64,000 bases of DNA. Source: Bacteroidota bacterium. Lineage in GTDB: Bacteria; Bacteroidota; Bacteroidia; Cytophagales; Cytophagaceae. Positions 17,530 through 27,700 of this stretch are shown here, piece by piece. Location: the NCBI GenBank assembly GCA_023391415.1, contig JAEWAY010000010.1:47221-111220 (forward strand). The letters are read 5' to 3'. Numbering within the stretch: the stretch's first letter is position 1; every line of letters starts with the position of its first letter. The notes under the pieces were generated by a model. That model saw only the letters and a program-made list of their open reading frames with translations. It made no database searches and was not told the origin of the DNA. A program made the position numbers and the translations under genes.

Positions 17530-20454
17530 CTATCGGATCATCGCCTCATACAATATTTCAATTGTATGACGGGCTGTCCTGCCTGTACCATCATGAATCT
17601 GATGACGGCAACTGGTACCGGGAGCAGCGATCAGCGTATCCTCGGAGGCATCGCGTACCGCCGGAAACAGCACTAGTTCTCCTACCTGCATGGATACATC
17701 GTAATGCTCTTTTTCATATCCAAAGGAACCGGCCATTCCGCAGCAGCCACTGGGAATTACTTCTACCTTGTAATTGGCTGGTATCGACAACATTTTCTGG
17801 CTAAAGGCGACGGAGGAAAGCGCCTTCTGATGGCAATGACCATGCAGTTTAACAGTCTTTGGCGCATCGGTAAAACGATCAGCGGAGATTCTGCCTTTTT
17901 CAAACTCCGACGACAAAAACTCATCGATCAGAAACGCGCGGGAAGCGATCGCGCGCGCGGCGTCCTTGTCCGAAACCAGCGACGGGTACTCATCTCTGAA
18001 AGACAGAATAGCCGAAGGCTCAATTCCCAGCAAGGGCGTGCCTGGCGTCACGATATCCTTTAGCGCCTTCACATTCCGCTCGGCAATCTTTTTGGCTTGA
18101 CGTACGAGCCCTTTGGACAAATAAGTACGCCCGCTTTCCAGATGCTCCGGTATCTCTACCTCGTATCCCAGCCGGGTAAGAAGTTTTACCGCCGTAATTC
18201 CAAGATACGCCTCGTTGTAGTTCGTATATTCGTCGCAGAAAAGATATACCTTGGAAACAGGATTAGCTGGCTGAAGCGCTTTTAAGTTCTTTTTCGCCCA
18301 GCGACGTAAAGTAATCGGCGATAAGGGCGGCAATGGTCTTTTGGTAGACATGCCCAGTATTTTTTTGAGCAGAGCGCCTGTCAACGCGTTGCCCTGGACG
18401 AAATTGGCCAACCATGGCCAATAGGTATTGAGCGCGTTGATCCTGGAAATATTGGCGATCATCCATGAGCGGAAGGGCACTCCATTGGCATCATAATAGT
18501 TCTGCAAAAACTCCGCTTTGAGTGTCGCGACATCGACGTTGCTGGGGCACTCGGATTTGCACCCTTTACAAGACAGGCAGAGATCCATGACATCGTAGAT
18601 CTCTTGATGATCAAAGGCGTTGACCTTTTCAGAGCGGGTCAGAAACTCCCTCAGGATGTTGGCTCTGGCGCGGGTTGTATCCTTTTCATTACGGGTGGCC
18701 ATATAGCTGGGACACATGGTCCCGCCGATCTTGTGCGATTTGCGGCAGTCTCCGGAACCATTGCATTTTTCGGCCATACGCAAAATACCATCCGTCTCCG
18801 CGAAATCAAAAACAGTATTGAAACTTCTGGTCTTTTGTCCGGATTCATAGCGCAGGCTTTCGTTCATCTTGGGCGCGTGAACGATCTTATTGGGATTGAA
18901 GATATTTTCAGGATCCCAGGCTCTCTTGAGATCGCAAAGTATCCTGTAATTTTTCTCTCCCACCATTTTGGACAAAAACATGCCGCGCACCCGGCCATCG
19001 CCATGTTCACCACTCAGCGACCCTCTAAACCGCTTGATCAGGTCGGCGACGTCGTTGGTTATTTTGTAATACAATTCCCGATCTGTAGGATCCTTAAGAT
19101 TGAGCAAAGGGCGCAGGTGCATTTCTCCATCCCCGATGTGAGCGTAGAAAACCGCGTCCTTATCGTATTTTTTCAGAATTTCCTTGAATCCTTTGGTATA
19201 CTCCAACTGGTCATAGACACTGACCGCGGTATCTTCGATACAGGCTACGGCTTTTGTATCCGGGTCGCCCGGTACATTGGCCAGCAATCCGAGGCCCGCT
19301 TTGCGCAACGCCCAGATCTTTTTGACGTCCGAGCCATAAATCACCGGAAAATGGAAGCCCAGATTCATACCGCGCAGATGGTTTTCCATGGCCGCCGCGA
19401 TCTGTTCAATTTCCTCCCTGCTATCCCGGGCAAACTCTACTACGATAACAGCGCCGGGATCTCCGTGTATAAAGAAACGATTCTTTTTTTGCTCGATGTT
19501 GGTCTTGGTACATTCCAGAATCTTATCATCGAGCAACTCAATGGCCCCAGGCTTAAACTTGAGCGCTTCCACTGTCGCCAGACAGGCTTGCTCCACTGTG
19601 TCAAGATGAATAGCCACCACTCCTTCAATAGCCGGAGGCAGGTCTACCAGGTTAAGCTTTATTTCAGTAGTAAACGCCAGCGTACCTTCCGACCCCGCCA
19701 ACAGCTTGCAAAAGTTAAAAGCAGGTTTCCCTTCTGTATATCTATTGGTTTCGAGCAGCTCATCTATGGCGTAGCCGGTATTTCTGCGCCGTATCTCCGG
19801 TTTGGGAAACTGATCGCGTATTTCCCGCTGTATTTCCGGATCTGACAAGGTCTGATCTACAAAGCGATAGACTTCCCCTTCAAGAGTTCCGAGTTGTTTT
19901 TTCGCCTCAAACGTCGCCGCATCAACTTCCTTGAATATGGCTTCATTGCCATCCGCCATGATGGTTTTCAGTTCCAATACATGGTCCCTGGTTGTGCCAT
20001 AAAGAATAGAATGCGCTCCGCAAGAGTTGTTTCCGACCATGCCTCCCAGCATGCATCGGGTAGAAGTACTGGTTTCGGGTCCAAAGAAAAGGCCATACGG
20101 CTTAAGGTGCATATTCAGCTCATCCAATACGACTCCCGGTTGCAGACGAACCCATTTTTCTTCCTTGTTTACCTCCAGTATGGAAGTCATGTATTTGGAA
20201 ACGTCGACGACTATTCCCTTACCTACGACCTGCCCTCCGAGCGAAGTACCGGCGGTACGCGGAATCAGTGAAGTTCTGAACGAACGAGCGAAACTTACCA
20301 GTTTCTTAATGTCCTCCGCCGATTTTGGCCTCGCCACCGCCATAGGTACTTCCCGAAAATCGGAAGCGTCCGTCGCGTATAAACGGCGATACATTTCATC
20401 GGTAAACAAGTCTCCTTCCAGAGACTTCTTCAATTCTTCTAATTTTGCAAGCAT
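17530..20454 (-). CDS. FAD- and 4Fe-4S-dependent D-2-hydroxyacid dehydrogenase (YdiJ/GlcD-GlcF fusion type)
   Basis: A 974-residue flavoprotein oxidising a D-2-hydroxyacid (D-lactate, glycolate or D-2-hydroxyglutarate) and passing electrons through iron-sulphur centres. Residues about 35-260 form a PCMH-type FAD domain (PRTAGTSLGGQVVGKGIVVD, GGMVGNNSCGAHSILYGTT), then a GlcD-like cap with HIGDGEMHLRP and GEHGDGRVRG. From about 560 comes the GlcF-like part: CNGSGDCRK...MCPSY and CLSCKGCKSECP ligate clusters, and two CCG domains end in HGHCHQKA and IPSGCCGMAGSFGYE. E. coli YdiJ, a D-2-hydroxyglutarate dehydrogenase, has the same layout at 1018 aa. Substrate here is inferred, not shown. Confidence 0.85.
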   Translation of the reverse strand: MLAKLEELKKSLEGDLFTDEMYRRLYATDASDFREVPMAVARPKSAEDIKKLVSFARSFRTSLIPRTAGTSLGGQVVGKGIVVDVSKYMTSILEVNKEEKWVRLQPGVVLDELNMHLKPYGLFFGPETSTSTRCMLGGMVGNNSCGAHSILYGTTRDHVLELKTIMADGNEAIFKEVDAATFEAKKQLGTLEGEVYRFVDQTLSDPEIQREIRDQFPKPEIRRRNTGYAIDELLETNRYTEGKPAFNFCKLLAGSEGTLAFTTEIKLNLVDLPPAIEGVVAIHLDTVEQACLATVEALKFKPGAIELLDDKILECTKTNIEQKKNRFFIHGDPGAVIVVEFARDSREEIEQIAAAMENHLRGMNLGFHFPVIYGSDVKKIWALRKAGLGLLANVPGDPDTKAVACIEDTAVSVYDQLEYTKGFKEILKKYDKDAVFYAHIGDGEMHLRPLLNLKDPTDRELYYKITNDVADLIKRFRGSLSGEHGDGRVRGMFLSKMVGEKNYRILCDLKRAWDPENIFNPNKIVHAPKMNESLRYESGQKTRSFNTVFDFAETDGILRMAEKCNGSGDCRKSHKIGGTMCPSYMATRNEKDTTRARANILREFLTRSEKVNAFDHQEIYDVMDLCLSCKGCKSECPSNVDVATLKAEFLQNYYDANGVPFRSWMIANISRINALNTYWPWLANFVQGNALTGALLKKILGMSTKRPLPPLSPITLRRWAKKNLKALQPANPVSKVYLFCDEYTNYNEAYLGITAVKLLTRLGYEVEIPEHLESGRTYLSKGLVRQAKKIAERNVKALKDIVTPGTPLLGIEPSAILSFRDEYPSLVSDKDAARAIASRAFLIDEFLSSEFEKGRISADRFTDAPKTVKLHGHCHQKALSSVAFSQKMLSIPANYKVEVIPSGCCGMAGSFGYEKEHYDVSMQVGELVLFPAVRDASEDTLIAAPGTSCRHQIHDGTGRTARHTIEILYEAMIR

Positions 20455-20488
20455 CGGTTAGTAAGAGTACATAATTATCGTGAATCTC

Positions 20489-20496
20489 CAAATTTA
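20489..20496 (-). promoter_or_regulatory. possible -7 element of the dehydrogenase gene
   Basis: On the minus strand this reads TAAATTTG, an exact TAnnTTTG match, 34 bases ahead of the start codon. No TTTG at the -33 spacing is visible, so confidence is low. Confidence 0.35.
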
Positions 20497-20658
20497 CGAG
20501 AAAGATAGAAGCTATTCCGATAAAAAATCGGGGAAATAGTAAATTGCGGAGCTTTTTATATAAAAGCTTTCTCGAAACTCCGGAATCGCTATCGCCGAAT
20601 CCGTGTTTTACTTTGTAAGGCATTAGTATAAATTATACATTTTCAGCAACTAATCGGA

Positions 20659-21879
20659 ATGAAAATCAACCATTATTTTACTTTTATAGCGGTGGTCCTG
20701 GCCTCGCTATCCTATCGAAACGCGTATTGTGACGATCACTCCCTTTCCGACAGTAGCTGGATAAGTTTTATTACCTGTGGTTCGGGCGATGAACTCTATT
20801 CCACTTTTGGTCACTCCGCTGTACGCGTCCATGATCCTGAAAACGGAATGGACCTGGTCTTTAATTATGGCACGTTTGATTTTGGTGATCCTGAATTCTA
20901 CTCCAAGTTTGTCCGGGGAAAACTAAATTATTTTCTGTCTGTAGCCCATTTTGAGGACTTTCTCGAAGATTATATGTGGGAAAACCGATCTGTATATGAG
21001 CAGGTGCTGAATCTTTCGACCGATGATCGAAACAAAGTGTTTGAATATCTGAAGGAAAACTATAAGGAAGAAAACCGCTTCTATCTGTATGATTTCTTTT
21101 TTGACAACTGCTCTACACGAGAGCTGGATATACTGGAAGATGTCTTAAATACCCGGCTGATACTCCCTCCTTACGCGCGGAATATTACCGACAGTTCTTT
21201 TCGTCAGTTGACGGACCCTTATCTGATCAACATGCCATGGTCCGATTTCGGCATCGACCTGGGACTTGGCAGCCCTACCGACCATAAAGCCACCTTTGTG
21301 GAGTACGCGTATCTACCCGATAAACTAAGGGATCTGATCTCAGTGGCCCGGATACAACACGGCGATACTATGGCGCCACTGGTAAAAGAGAGCCGCTATC
21401 TGTTTCAGAGCGTCGCGGGCCACAGCGGTTCTTCAGGCATATCCATCAGCGATCCTCTGAGCTGCGCGTTGATTCTTCTGGGCTTAGGCATAATATATAC
21501 TTTGTATACAATACGAAAGGAGCTATACTGGTCCTGGTTCGACATCATATTATTCCTGATTGTGGGACTTACTGGTTGTCTACTAGCCTTTTTGTGGTTC
21601 GGGACTGACCATACCGCGACTATCTGGAATTACAATCTTCTCTGGGCGCCGCCTACCCATGTTTTATTCGCTTTATTTCTGAAAAAGATTCGTTATAGTT
21701 CCTTGGGACGCTACTATTTGCTGATAACCATAGCCGGATGTCTTGCCGCGATACTGGTCCGAATAGCAGGAATACAGCTTATACATACAGCGACATGGCC
21801 ACTTATGGCGCTTATTATACTGCGATCGGTCGTAATGTTGTATGGAAGATCAAAAAAACCACGCGATCGCTACTATTGA
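20659..21879 (+). CDS. lnb: Lnb-type lipoprotein N-acyltransferase (DUF4105)
   Basis: A 406-residue membrane enzyme of the DUF4105 family, whose Bacteroides member Lnb has been reported to add the third acyl chain to lipoproteins. A signal peptide (residues about 1-24) precedes a periplasmic cysteine-hydrolase-like domain with a conserved His in YSTFGHSAVRV (His52) and a Cys in FFDNCSTREL (Cys151), the likely catalytic pair. From about residue 270 five hydrophobic helices follow (CALILLGLGIIYTLY, IILFLIVGLTGCLLAFLWF and others) and a basic tail. The topology fits the family. The gene stands alone ahead of a patch of broken genes, divergent from the dehydrogenase. Assignment rests on family knowledge. 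Confidence 0.8.
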   Translation: MKINHYFTFIAVVLASLSYRNAYCDDHSLSDSSWISFITCGSGDELYSTFGHSAVRVHDPENGMDLVFNYGTFDFGDPEFYSKFVRGKLNYFLSVAHFEDFLEDYMWENRSVYEQVLNLSTDDRNKVFEYLKENYKEENRFYLYDFFFDNCSTRELDILEDVLNTRLILPPYARNITDSSFRQLTDPYLINMPWSDFGIDLGLGSPTDHKATFVEYAYLPDKLRDLISVARIQHGDTMAPLVKESRYLFQSVAGHSGSSGISISDPLSCALILLGLGIIYTLYTIRKELYWSWFDIILFLIVGLTGCLLAFLWFGTDHTATIWNYNLLWAPPTHVLFALFLKKIRYSSLGRYYLLITIAGCLAAILVRIAGIQLIHTATWPLMALIILRSVVMLYGRSKKPRDRYY

Positions 21880-21967
21880 AATAGCTGATAAACCTATATC
21901 CGTAAAAAAGTATTTTGACAGAATAACTTAAAAAACACGATGATCAATAGTTATTATCCTATTGTAA

Positions 21968-22258
21968 ATGACTATGTTTTACTATGGTGTTTTTTTGTTG
22001 TGTGAGAAAGGGGTAATAGTCGCTGTCACATTATATGTAACGACAGAAACACGCTGAGACATAATTAAAAAAGTTGAACTATATAGACAAGAGATAGGTA
22101 AACTGCCTGAGAGTGTAACTGAAGTGGGAATTAACGATAACCAAGACCATCTATCTTTTTACATTAAGAAAAGCGAAGTTGAATATGAAGTTTGGTACGG
22201 CTTGGACTTAGAGACTTCCAAAATTTATACCTCACAGAAATGGAGAAAAGAAGGCTAA
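21968..22258 (+). pseudogene. small membrane-anchored protein gene broken by a TGA stop
   Basis: From ATG at 21968 the frame encodes a hydrophobic start (MTMFYYGVFLL, then GVIVAVTLYVTTETR), meets TGA at 22055-22057, and continues open for 66 more codons in the same frame (DIIKKVELYRQEIGKLPESV ... YTSQKWRKEG) to TAA at 22256. The second part reads as a real protein and has no start codon of its own. The simplest reading is a 96-residue single-span protein inactivated by one nonsense change, for example TGG to TGA. Its end overlaps the start of the following lipoprotein gene by 19 bases, as in a tight operon. I do not recognise the family. Confidence 0.5.
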
Positions 22259-22608
22259 GCATATTCCTTTTTTTATTTTCTCTTCTCCTACCTTCTTGTA
22301 GAGTGAAAGAGAAAGAATTTGACAAACATACTTGGAGTGAAATAGATGACATTATGTATGCCAATAGAGAAAGTATGGTTGCAGACTTAATGGAAAACCA
22401 CCTACGACAGGGAATGACTGTTAAAGAAGTTGTTGAACTATTGGGAATACCAGAAAATTACGCGAATATCAAATCAAAAACAATCGGCTATGAGATTATG
22501 GTAGATTATGATTGGGATATTGACCCAGTTAAAGGCAAGACACTTTACATTGAATTGACTAACGATTCAATAGTGAAAGACTTTAGACTAGAGAAATGGA
22601 AGCGTTGA
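22240..22608 (+). CDS. small lipoprotein, possibly BamE/SmpA-like fold
   Basis: A 122-residue protein starting MEKRRLSIFLFLFSLLLPSC, a short lipoprotein signal with the lipidated Cys at about residue 20. The mature part has a helix-turn region, HLRQGMTVKEVVELLGIPE, similar to the start of SmpA/BamE-like and related small domains where a two-helix unit precedes beta strands (YEIMVDYDWDI, KTLYIELTNDSIVKDF). The ATG at 22240 is chosen because it places the signal at the N-terminus. It overlaps the end of the broken gene upstream. Base composition is lower in GC than neighbouring genes, suggesting an accessory origin. Confidence 0.6.
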   Translation: MEKRRLSIFLFLFSLLLPSCRVKEKEFDKHTWSEIDDIMYANRESMVADLMENHLRQGMTVKEVVELLGIPENYANIKSKTIGYEIMVDYDWDIDPVKGKTLYIELTNDSIVKDFRLEKWKR

Positions 22609-22698
22609 AAGAAAAACCAGTACACAACAGCGGCTACCCGAAAGTGGCGGGGATAGTAATTACACTATAACCCCGCTTCATAGATTCCTTAAAAATAT

Positions 22699-22856
22699 AT
22701 GATTGGCTTTCAATTTGAAACACGTTCAGAAGGACAGTTAAATGAACTTGAATTTTTCAGAATGAGCTACAAAAATCTTTTGACGTTTTTATAAACTCAT
22801 TTGGAAACACGACAAGCACAACAAAAGGGAATGAAGGTTTTAATAATTATGAATGA
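22699..22856 (+). pseudogene. fragment of a small gene with a frameshift
   Basis: ATG at 22699 opens MIGFQFETRSEGQLNELEFF and then runs into a stop. A shift of frame near 22760 continues as NELQKSFDVFINSFGNTTST and ends GFNNYE at TGA 22854-22856. The joined product would be about 52 residues. The continuity across the shift is suggestive but the stretch is short, so a chance reading cannot be excluded. Confidence 0.25.
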
Positions 22857-23149
22857 CGACTAACGACATTCAAACCGTTCATTTTGTTTTTGACAAAATT
22901 TTGCCCCGAAGAAGGTATGAGATTCATGAACCCATAATGATCGCTAAATTGACCATTCAATGTAGAAGCAACGCCTGAATCGCCAACAACGGCTTTCTTC
23001 CATTGATTCCCGCGTGCTCCCATCCAGGAGAAAAAGACCGATTGAGCCTCTGTATTAAGTCAGTTGGTCATAAGACCAACTGAGGCGGGAGTATCATCAT
23101 TAGAATACTTTATAATAAAAACCGAATTCAATATATTTCCACTTATTAA
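22847..23149 (-). pseudogene. gene remnant on the minus strand, interrupted by a stop
   Basis: On the minus strand one frame is open from 23149, reading LISGNILNSVFIIKYSNDD then TPASVGLMTN, meets TGA at 23060-23062, and continues for 70 codons (LNTEAQSVFFSWMGARG ... LNVVSRHS) to TAA at 22847. The second half looks like genuine protein sequence with Gly and Trp patterns of a beta-rich extracellular domain. It has no start codon at the expected place and no recognisable family. It is tail-to-tail with the plus-strand fragment before it. Confidence 0.3.
23060..23083. repeat. perfect inverted repeat, 10-bp arms
   Basis: TCAGTTGGTC (23060-23069), loop ATAA, GACCAACTGA (23074-23083). It is a perfect 24-base hairpin with no T tract on either side, and it lies inside the remnant reading frame where it also supplies the in-frame TGA. 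Confidence 0.5.
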
Positions 23150-23225
23150 TCAAAGGACATTCAATCGCGAAAATTAATATTGACAAATGGTGAAGTCATC
23201 GAACTGCAAGCATAGATAGACACAC

Positions 23226-23253
23226 AAAAGGCTGCCTTTCAGGCAGCCTTTTT
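23226..23253 (-). terminator. terminator of the RND efflux operon
   Basis: AAAGGCTGCCT (23227-23237), a TTC loop and AGGCAGCCTTT (23241-23251) form an 11-bp stem, 31 bases after the stop of the outer-membrane factor gene. T residues flank it on both strands. Confidence 0.7.
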
Positions 23254-23281
23254 CCAATTTCAATAAATACTGACTTTCTAA

Positions 23282-24724
23282 TTACTGCCAGCCACCACCA
23301 AGCGCTCTGTACAGATTGATTATCTCTACAAACTGATCTTTTCGGGTATTGGTCAATTCCATATTAGCCTGGAGTACATTGCGCTGCGCCATGATTACTT
23401 CCAGATAGGAAGCGTAGCCCGCTGTAAACAGGTCGTTGGAAATAGAGATAGCTCCCGCCAATTCATCCACTTCCGCCTTTTTATACTCATATGATTCCGC
23501 GTAGTTTTTAATAGCCTCTATACTTGTATATACCTCTTCAAAAGCGCTAAGGACCGTTTTTTCATACTGGGCCAGTTCCGTATGTCCTTCAGCGATCCGT
23601 TGTTTATAGGCGGATTTTAATTCGTATCGATTGAGCAATGGCGTAGTCAATCCTCCTACTACATGATACGCCAGGGACGCGGGCGCGTCAAAAAACACTC
23701 CGGTCCGGAAAGCGTTAAGTCCCGCGTTGGCGGAAATACTCAGCGATGGATAAAACGCCGCTCTAGCGGCGGCAATATCCTCTTTCGCCGCTATTAAATT
23801 GAATTCCGCTTGGCGGATATCCGGCCGATTGAGCAATAGTTCGGATGGAAAACCTGTCGCGATCTGTCCGGGCAATTCCTGTCTGTCGATAGATTCTCCG
23901 CGTTCGATAGGCTGAGGAAGTCTACCCAGCAACCGATTTAACAGATTTTCGGTATAAACAATTTGTTGCTTTACTCTGGCTCCAAGACTGCGAGTATTCT
24001 GCAGTTGAGCGGCAAATTGCTTTACGGCAAGCTCGGTAGCCCGTCCAGCTTCCTTTTGCAAGACTACCACTTCCAAGCCATTTTCCTGTAAGCGTATATT
24101 TTCCCGGATAATCTCCAACTCATTATCATAAGCCAGCAATTCATAATACAACGAAGCGATTTCCGCTATAAGCGAAGTTTTTACCAGACGCGTACCACTT
24201 TCGCTGGCAAGGAGTCTCGCGGCGGCGGCTCGTTTTCTTTTTCTTAGCTTACCCCAAAGATCAATTTCCCAGGCAGTTTTGAGTCCCGCGAAATAATCGG
24301 GTACGGGATTAGGAATAAGCCTGTCACCATCAACATATTCCGAGAAATTAGTATCGTAATTGCCAACTCCATCGATGGTATAGTCTCCAAATCTCCTCAA
24401 TCCTCCGGCCAGATCCAGATCCAGATTGGGAAACAGCGCTCTTTTCGCGATAAAACGACCGGCTTCAGCCATTCTGACGCGTTGCAACGCGATAATCATA
24501 TCCGGATTATTCTGAAGCCCTTCTTCAATCAAGGACCGCAATCTCGTATCCTGAAAAAAGTCCGTCCACTTGATCGTAGCCACCGAAGCCAGACTATCTT
24601 CCTCTCCATAGGACTCCGGAATCGGTATTTTCGAAGAAAGCGCGCCAGGTGCTCCGATTTTGCAACCAGTCATACTCGCCGCGATCATACATCCAACAAG
24701 CAACAATCGTTTGCTGTAATTCAT
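23282..24724 (-). CDS. RND efflux outer-membrane factor (TolC/OprM-type lipoprotein)
   Basis: Outer-membrane channel of a tripartite efflux pump, 480 aa. It begins with a lipoprotein signal (MNYSKRLLLVGCMIAASMTGC, lipid on about Cys21). Two repeated coiled-coil segments follow, typical of the NodT/OprM subgroup: AWEIDLWGKLRKRKRAAAARLLASE near residue 165 and LLNRPDIRQAEFNLIAAKEDIAAARAAFYPSLS near 320. The end, NLYRALGGGWQ, is the conserved C-terminus of the family. Third gene of the operon after the adaptor and permease, 38 bases after the permease stop. Confidence 0.93.
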   Translation of the reverse strand: MNYSKRLLLVGCMIAASMTGCKIGAPGALSSKIPIPESYGEEDSLASVATIKWTDFFQDTRLRSLIEEGLQNNPDMIIALQRVRMAEAGRFIAKRALFPNLDLDLAGGLRRFGDYTIDGVGNYDTNFSEYVDGDRLIPNPVPDYFAGLKTAWEIDLWGKLRKRKRAAAARLLASESGTRLVKTSLIAEIASLYYELLAYDNELEIIRENIRLQENGLEVVVLQKEAGRATELAVKQFAAQLQNTRSLGARVKQQIVYTENLLNRLLGRLPQPIERGESIDRQELPGQIATGFPSELLLNRPDIRQAEFNLIAAKEDIAAARAAFYPSLSISANAGLNAFRTGVFFDAPASLAYHVVGGLTTPLLNRYELKSAYKQRIAEGHTELAQYEKTVLSAFEEVYTSIEAIKNYAESYEYKKAEVDELAGAISISNDLFTAGYASYLEVIMAQRNVLQANMELTNTRKDQFVEIINLYRALGGGWQ

Positions 24725-24762
24725 TACCCTTCTATATTTAACTAATTTGAAAAAACTAAAAC

Positions 24763-27700
24763 TTAAACGATTTCGTCCCTCTTCATTTTACCCGCTCTCT
24801 TTTTCTCTCCGATAGAGGCCAGCAATACAAATAATCCCGGAATCAAAATCACTCCAAAAATGGTTCCTGTAACCATTCCGCCAATGGCTGTAATCCCAAT
24901 CGACTGATTTCCGATAGCGCCGGCTCCAGAGGCGAAACCCAAGGGAATAAGGCCGGCTATAAACGCGAACGAAGTCATCAAGATCGGACGCAAACGGGAG
25001 ACCGCGCCCTCTTTGGCCGCTTCTAGCACAGAGAGTCCTTCCTTACTACGCTGAATGGCGAACTCCACAATCAAAATAGCGTTTTTACCTAATAAGCCTA
25101 TAAGCATGATAAGCGCCACCTGCGCGTAAATATTGTTTTCCAGGCCAGCCAGCTTAAGACCAAGAAAAGCTCCGAAGATCCCGGTAGGAAGGAAGAGTAT
25201 AACCGGCAATGGCAGCAGAAAGCTTTCATACTGCGCCGCCAGTAGCAGATATACGAAAATAAGGCATACCATAAAGATAAAAATAGTCTGGTTGCCTGAA
25301 AGAATCTCTTCACGGGTCATACCTGACCAATCATACGCGAAGCCTCTGGGAAGCTTCTCCTCAGCGGTCTTGACAATAGCCTGAATCACGTCTCCCGAAG
25401 AATAGCCAGGAGCCGGCTCCCCTGTTACCAAAGCGGAAGTAAACATGTTGTATCGTGTAAGCTGCTCGGGACCGTATACGCGTTCGAGACGCGCGAAGCT
25501 TTTGAAAGCGACCATTTCCCCTCTCTGATTCTTGACATGCAGATTGAGGATATCTTCGGGCTTAGCGCGAAATGACGGCAGCGCCTGCAACATGACTTTA
25601 TACATCTGTCCAAAACGAATAAAATTGGAAGCGTAATAACTACCCACAAACGTTTGCAGAGTAGACATGGCCTGGGCCACTGTCACTCCCTGCTTAGCCG
25701 CCATATCCTGATCCACATGAATCAGATATTGAGGGAAGCTCACATCGAAATTGGTATAAGCGTTTTGTATTTCAGGTGTTTCATTTAGCGCTTTGATAAA
25801 ATCATCCGTCACCTGGGCGGTATAAGTAAGGGATCCGGTACCACTTCTATCAAGCAATCTAAGCTCGAAACCACTCGAATTGCCAAAGCCGGGAACTGTA
25901 GGAGGTGAGAAAAACTCGATATTGGCGTCGGATACGGAAGCGGTCCTTTCTTTCATTTCCCTGATAATATCGTTTACTGATCTTGAGCGATCATCCCAGG
26001 GAATAAGGTTTATCATTCCCATCCCATAAGAAGCTCCGGCCGATTCGGTAATAAGGCTGTATCCCGCGAGGGTCGACACGGATTCGACCTCTTCCAGTCC
26101 GGAAGCCGCTTTCTGAATTTTGTCCAGGACCACCTCGGTACGCTCTACGGTAGCGCCCACCGGAGTAGTCACATTTACATATATGATTCCTTGATCTTCA
26201 GTTGGAATAAAACCGGTGGGCAATATTGAGTTGACACCCCAGGTAGCCGCTAAGAAGCCCAGCAACATCAGCAGTGTAACCATTCTTCTGCCCGCGATTA
26301 CTTCCACCAGCCGCTTGTACCCTCCTTCAAGCGCCGCGTAGCGCCGGTTGAATCCCGCGAAAAAGCGATTGATAAGCCCTTTCCGGTCATGCTCGTGTCC
26401 ATGAGTGTTTTTGAGCATAAGCGCGCATAAGGCCGGAGTCAGGGTAAGCGCGTTGACACCTGAAATAATGATGGCGATCGCCAGAGTAATTGAAAATTGT
26501 TTATAAAAAACTCCTACCGGACCCGTCATCAACGTCACGGGAATAAAAACCGCTGACATGACAAGCGTAATCGCCACAACCGCGCCACTGATCTCGTTCA
26601 TGGCTTCCAGCGTCGCTTCTTTGGCCGGAAGCAGTTTTTCCGACATTTTTACGTGTACGGCTTCCACGACCACAATGGCGTTATCCACTACAATACCAAT
26701 CGCGAGTACCAACGCGAAAAGAGTCAGAAGATTAATAGAAAAACCAAATAACTGCATGAAAAAGAACGTCCCCACCAGAGAAACAGGAACCGCCAGAGCC
26801 GGTATAAGGGTGGATCGAAAATCCTGCAGAAAGATATAGACAATAATAAATACCAGAAGAAAAGCCTCGAAAAGTGTTCTCAGTACTTCACTGATTGAAG
26901 CGTCGAGAAAGCGCGACACATCATACGCGATGGAATAGCGCATGCCCGGAGGAAAGGAAGTTTGCTGCAACTCAGCCATCTTGCTCTTTACGTTGGCGAT
27001 TACATCGCTCGCGTTGGAACCAGGACGCTGTTTAAGCATGATGGAAGCCGAAGGCTTCCCGTCCGCTTTTGAAACCATCGAATAGTCCAATGAACCAAAC
27101 TCTATTTCGGCCACATCCTTCAACTTTAGCATGGAACCGTCCGAGTTGGCCCGAATCACGATATTTTCATATTGGTCGGGCTCAAAAAGTTTTCCGGTAT
27201 AGCGCAATACATATTGCAACATTTGCGGATCCCGCGCCGAACTCAATCCGGATTGACCGGGAGCGGCCTCTACATTTTGACTACGGATAGCCTCTACAAT
27301 CTCGTCGGGCGATACCTCATAGATCGACATGCGGTGCGGCTTGAGCCATATGCGCATCGAATAATCCCTGTTTCCCATAATCTCCGCGAAACCGACTCCG
27401 TCAATCCTCTTCAATTCCGCGAGAATATTGATATCTGTAAAGTTGTATACAAACTGCTCGTCCATCGTACTGTCATCACTCAGTATATTCAGGTAGAGAA
27501 GCATACTGTTGACTTCCTTTTCCGTCATTACACCGGCCTTGATCACCTCCTCCGGAAGTTCGTCGATTACTGTCTGTACCCGGTTCTGAACATTGACAGC
27601 GGCCAGATCCGGATCTGTACCCACATTAAAGAAAACAGTGATCAGCGTAGTACCGTTGTTGCTCGTCACAGACGACATGTAGGTCATACCCGGCACACCG

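Noticed and set aside
18604..19845. 413-codon plus-strand frame
   Set aside because: It is fully antisense to the FAD/Fe-S dehydrogenase gene, whose motifs are unambiguous; a long shadow caused by codon bias.
21968..23149. Idea that TGA is read as an amino acid, because two relic frames are interrupted by TGA
   Set aside because: Intact genes in the same window end in TGA, such as the YihY gene, and the relics lie in a decayed patch, so ordinary pseudogenisation is simpler.
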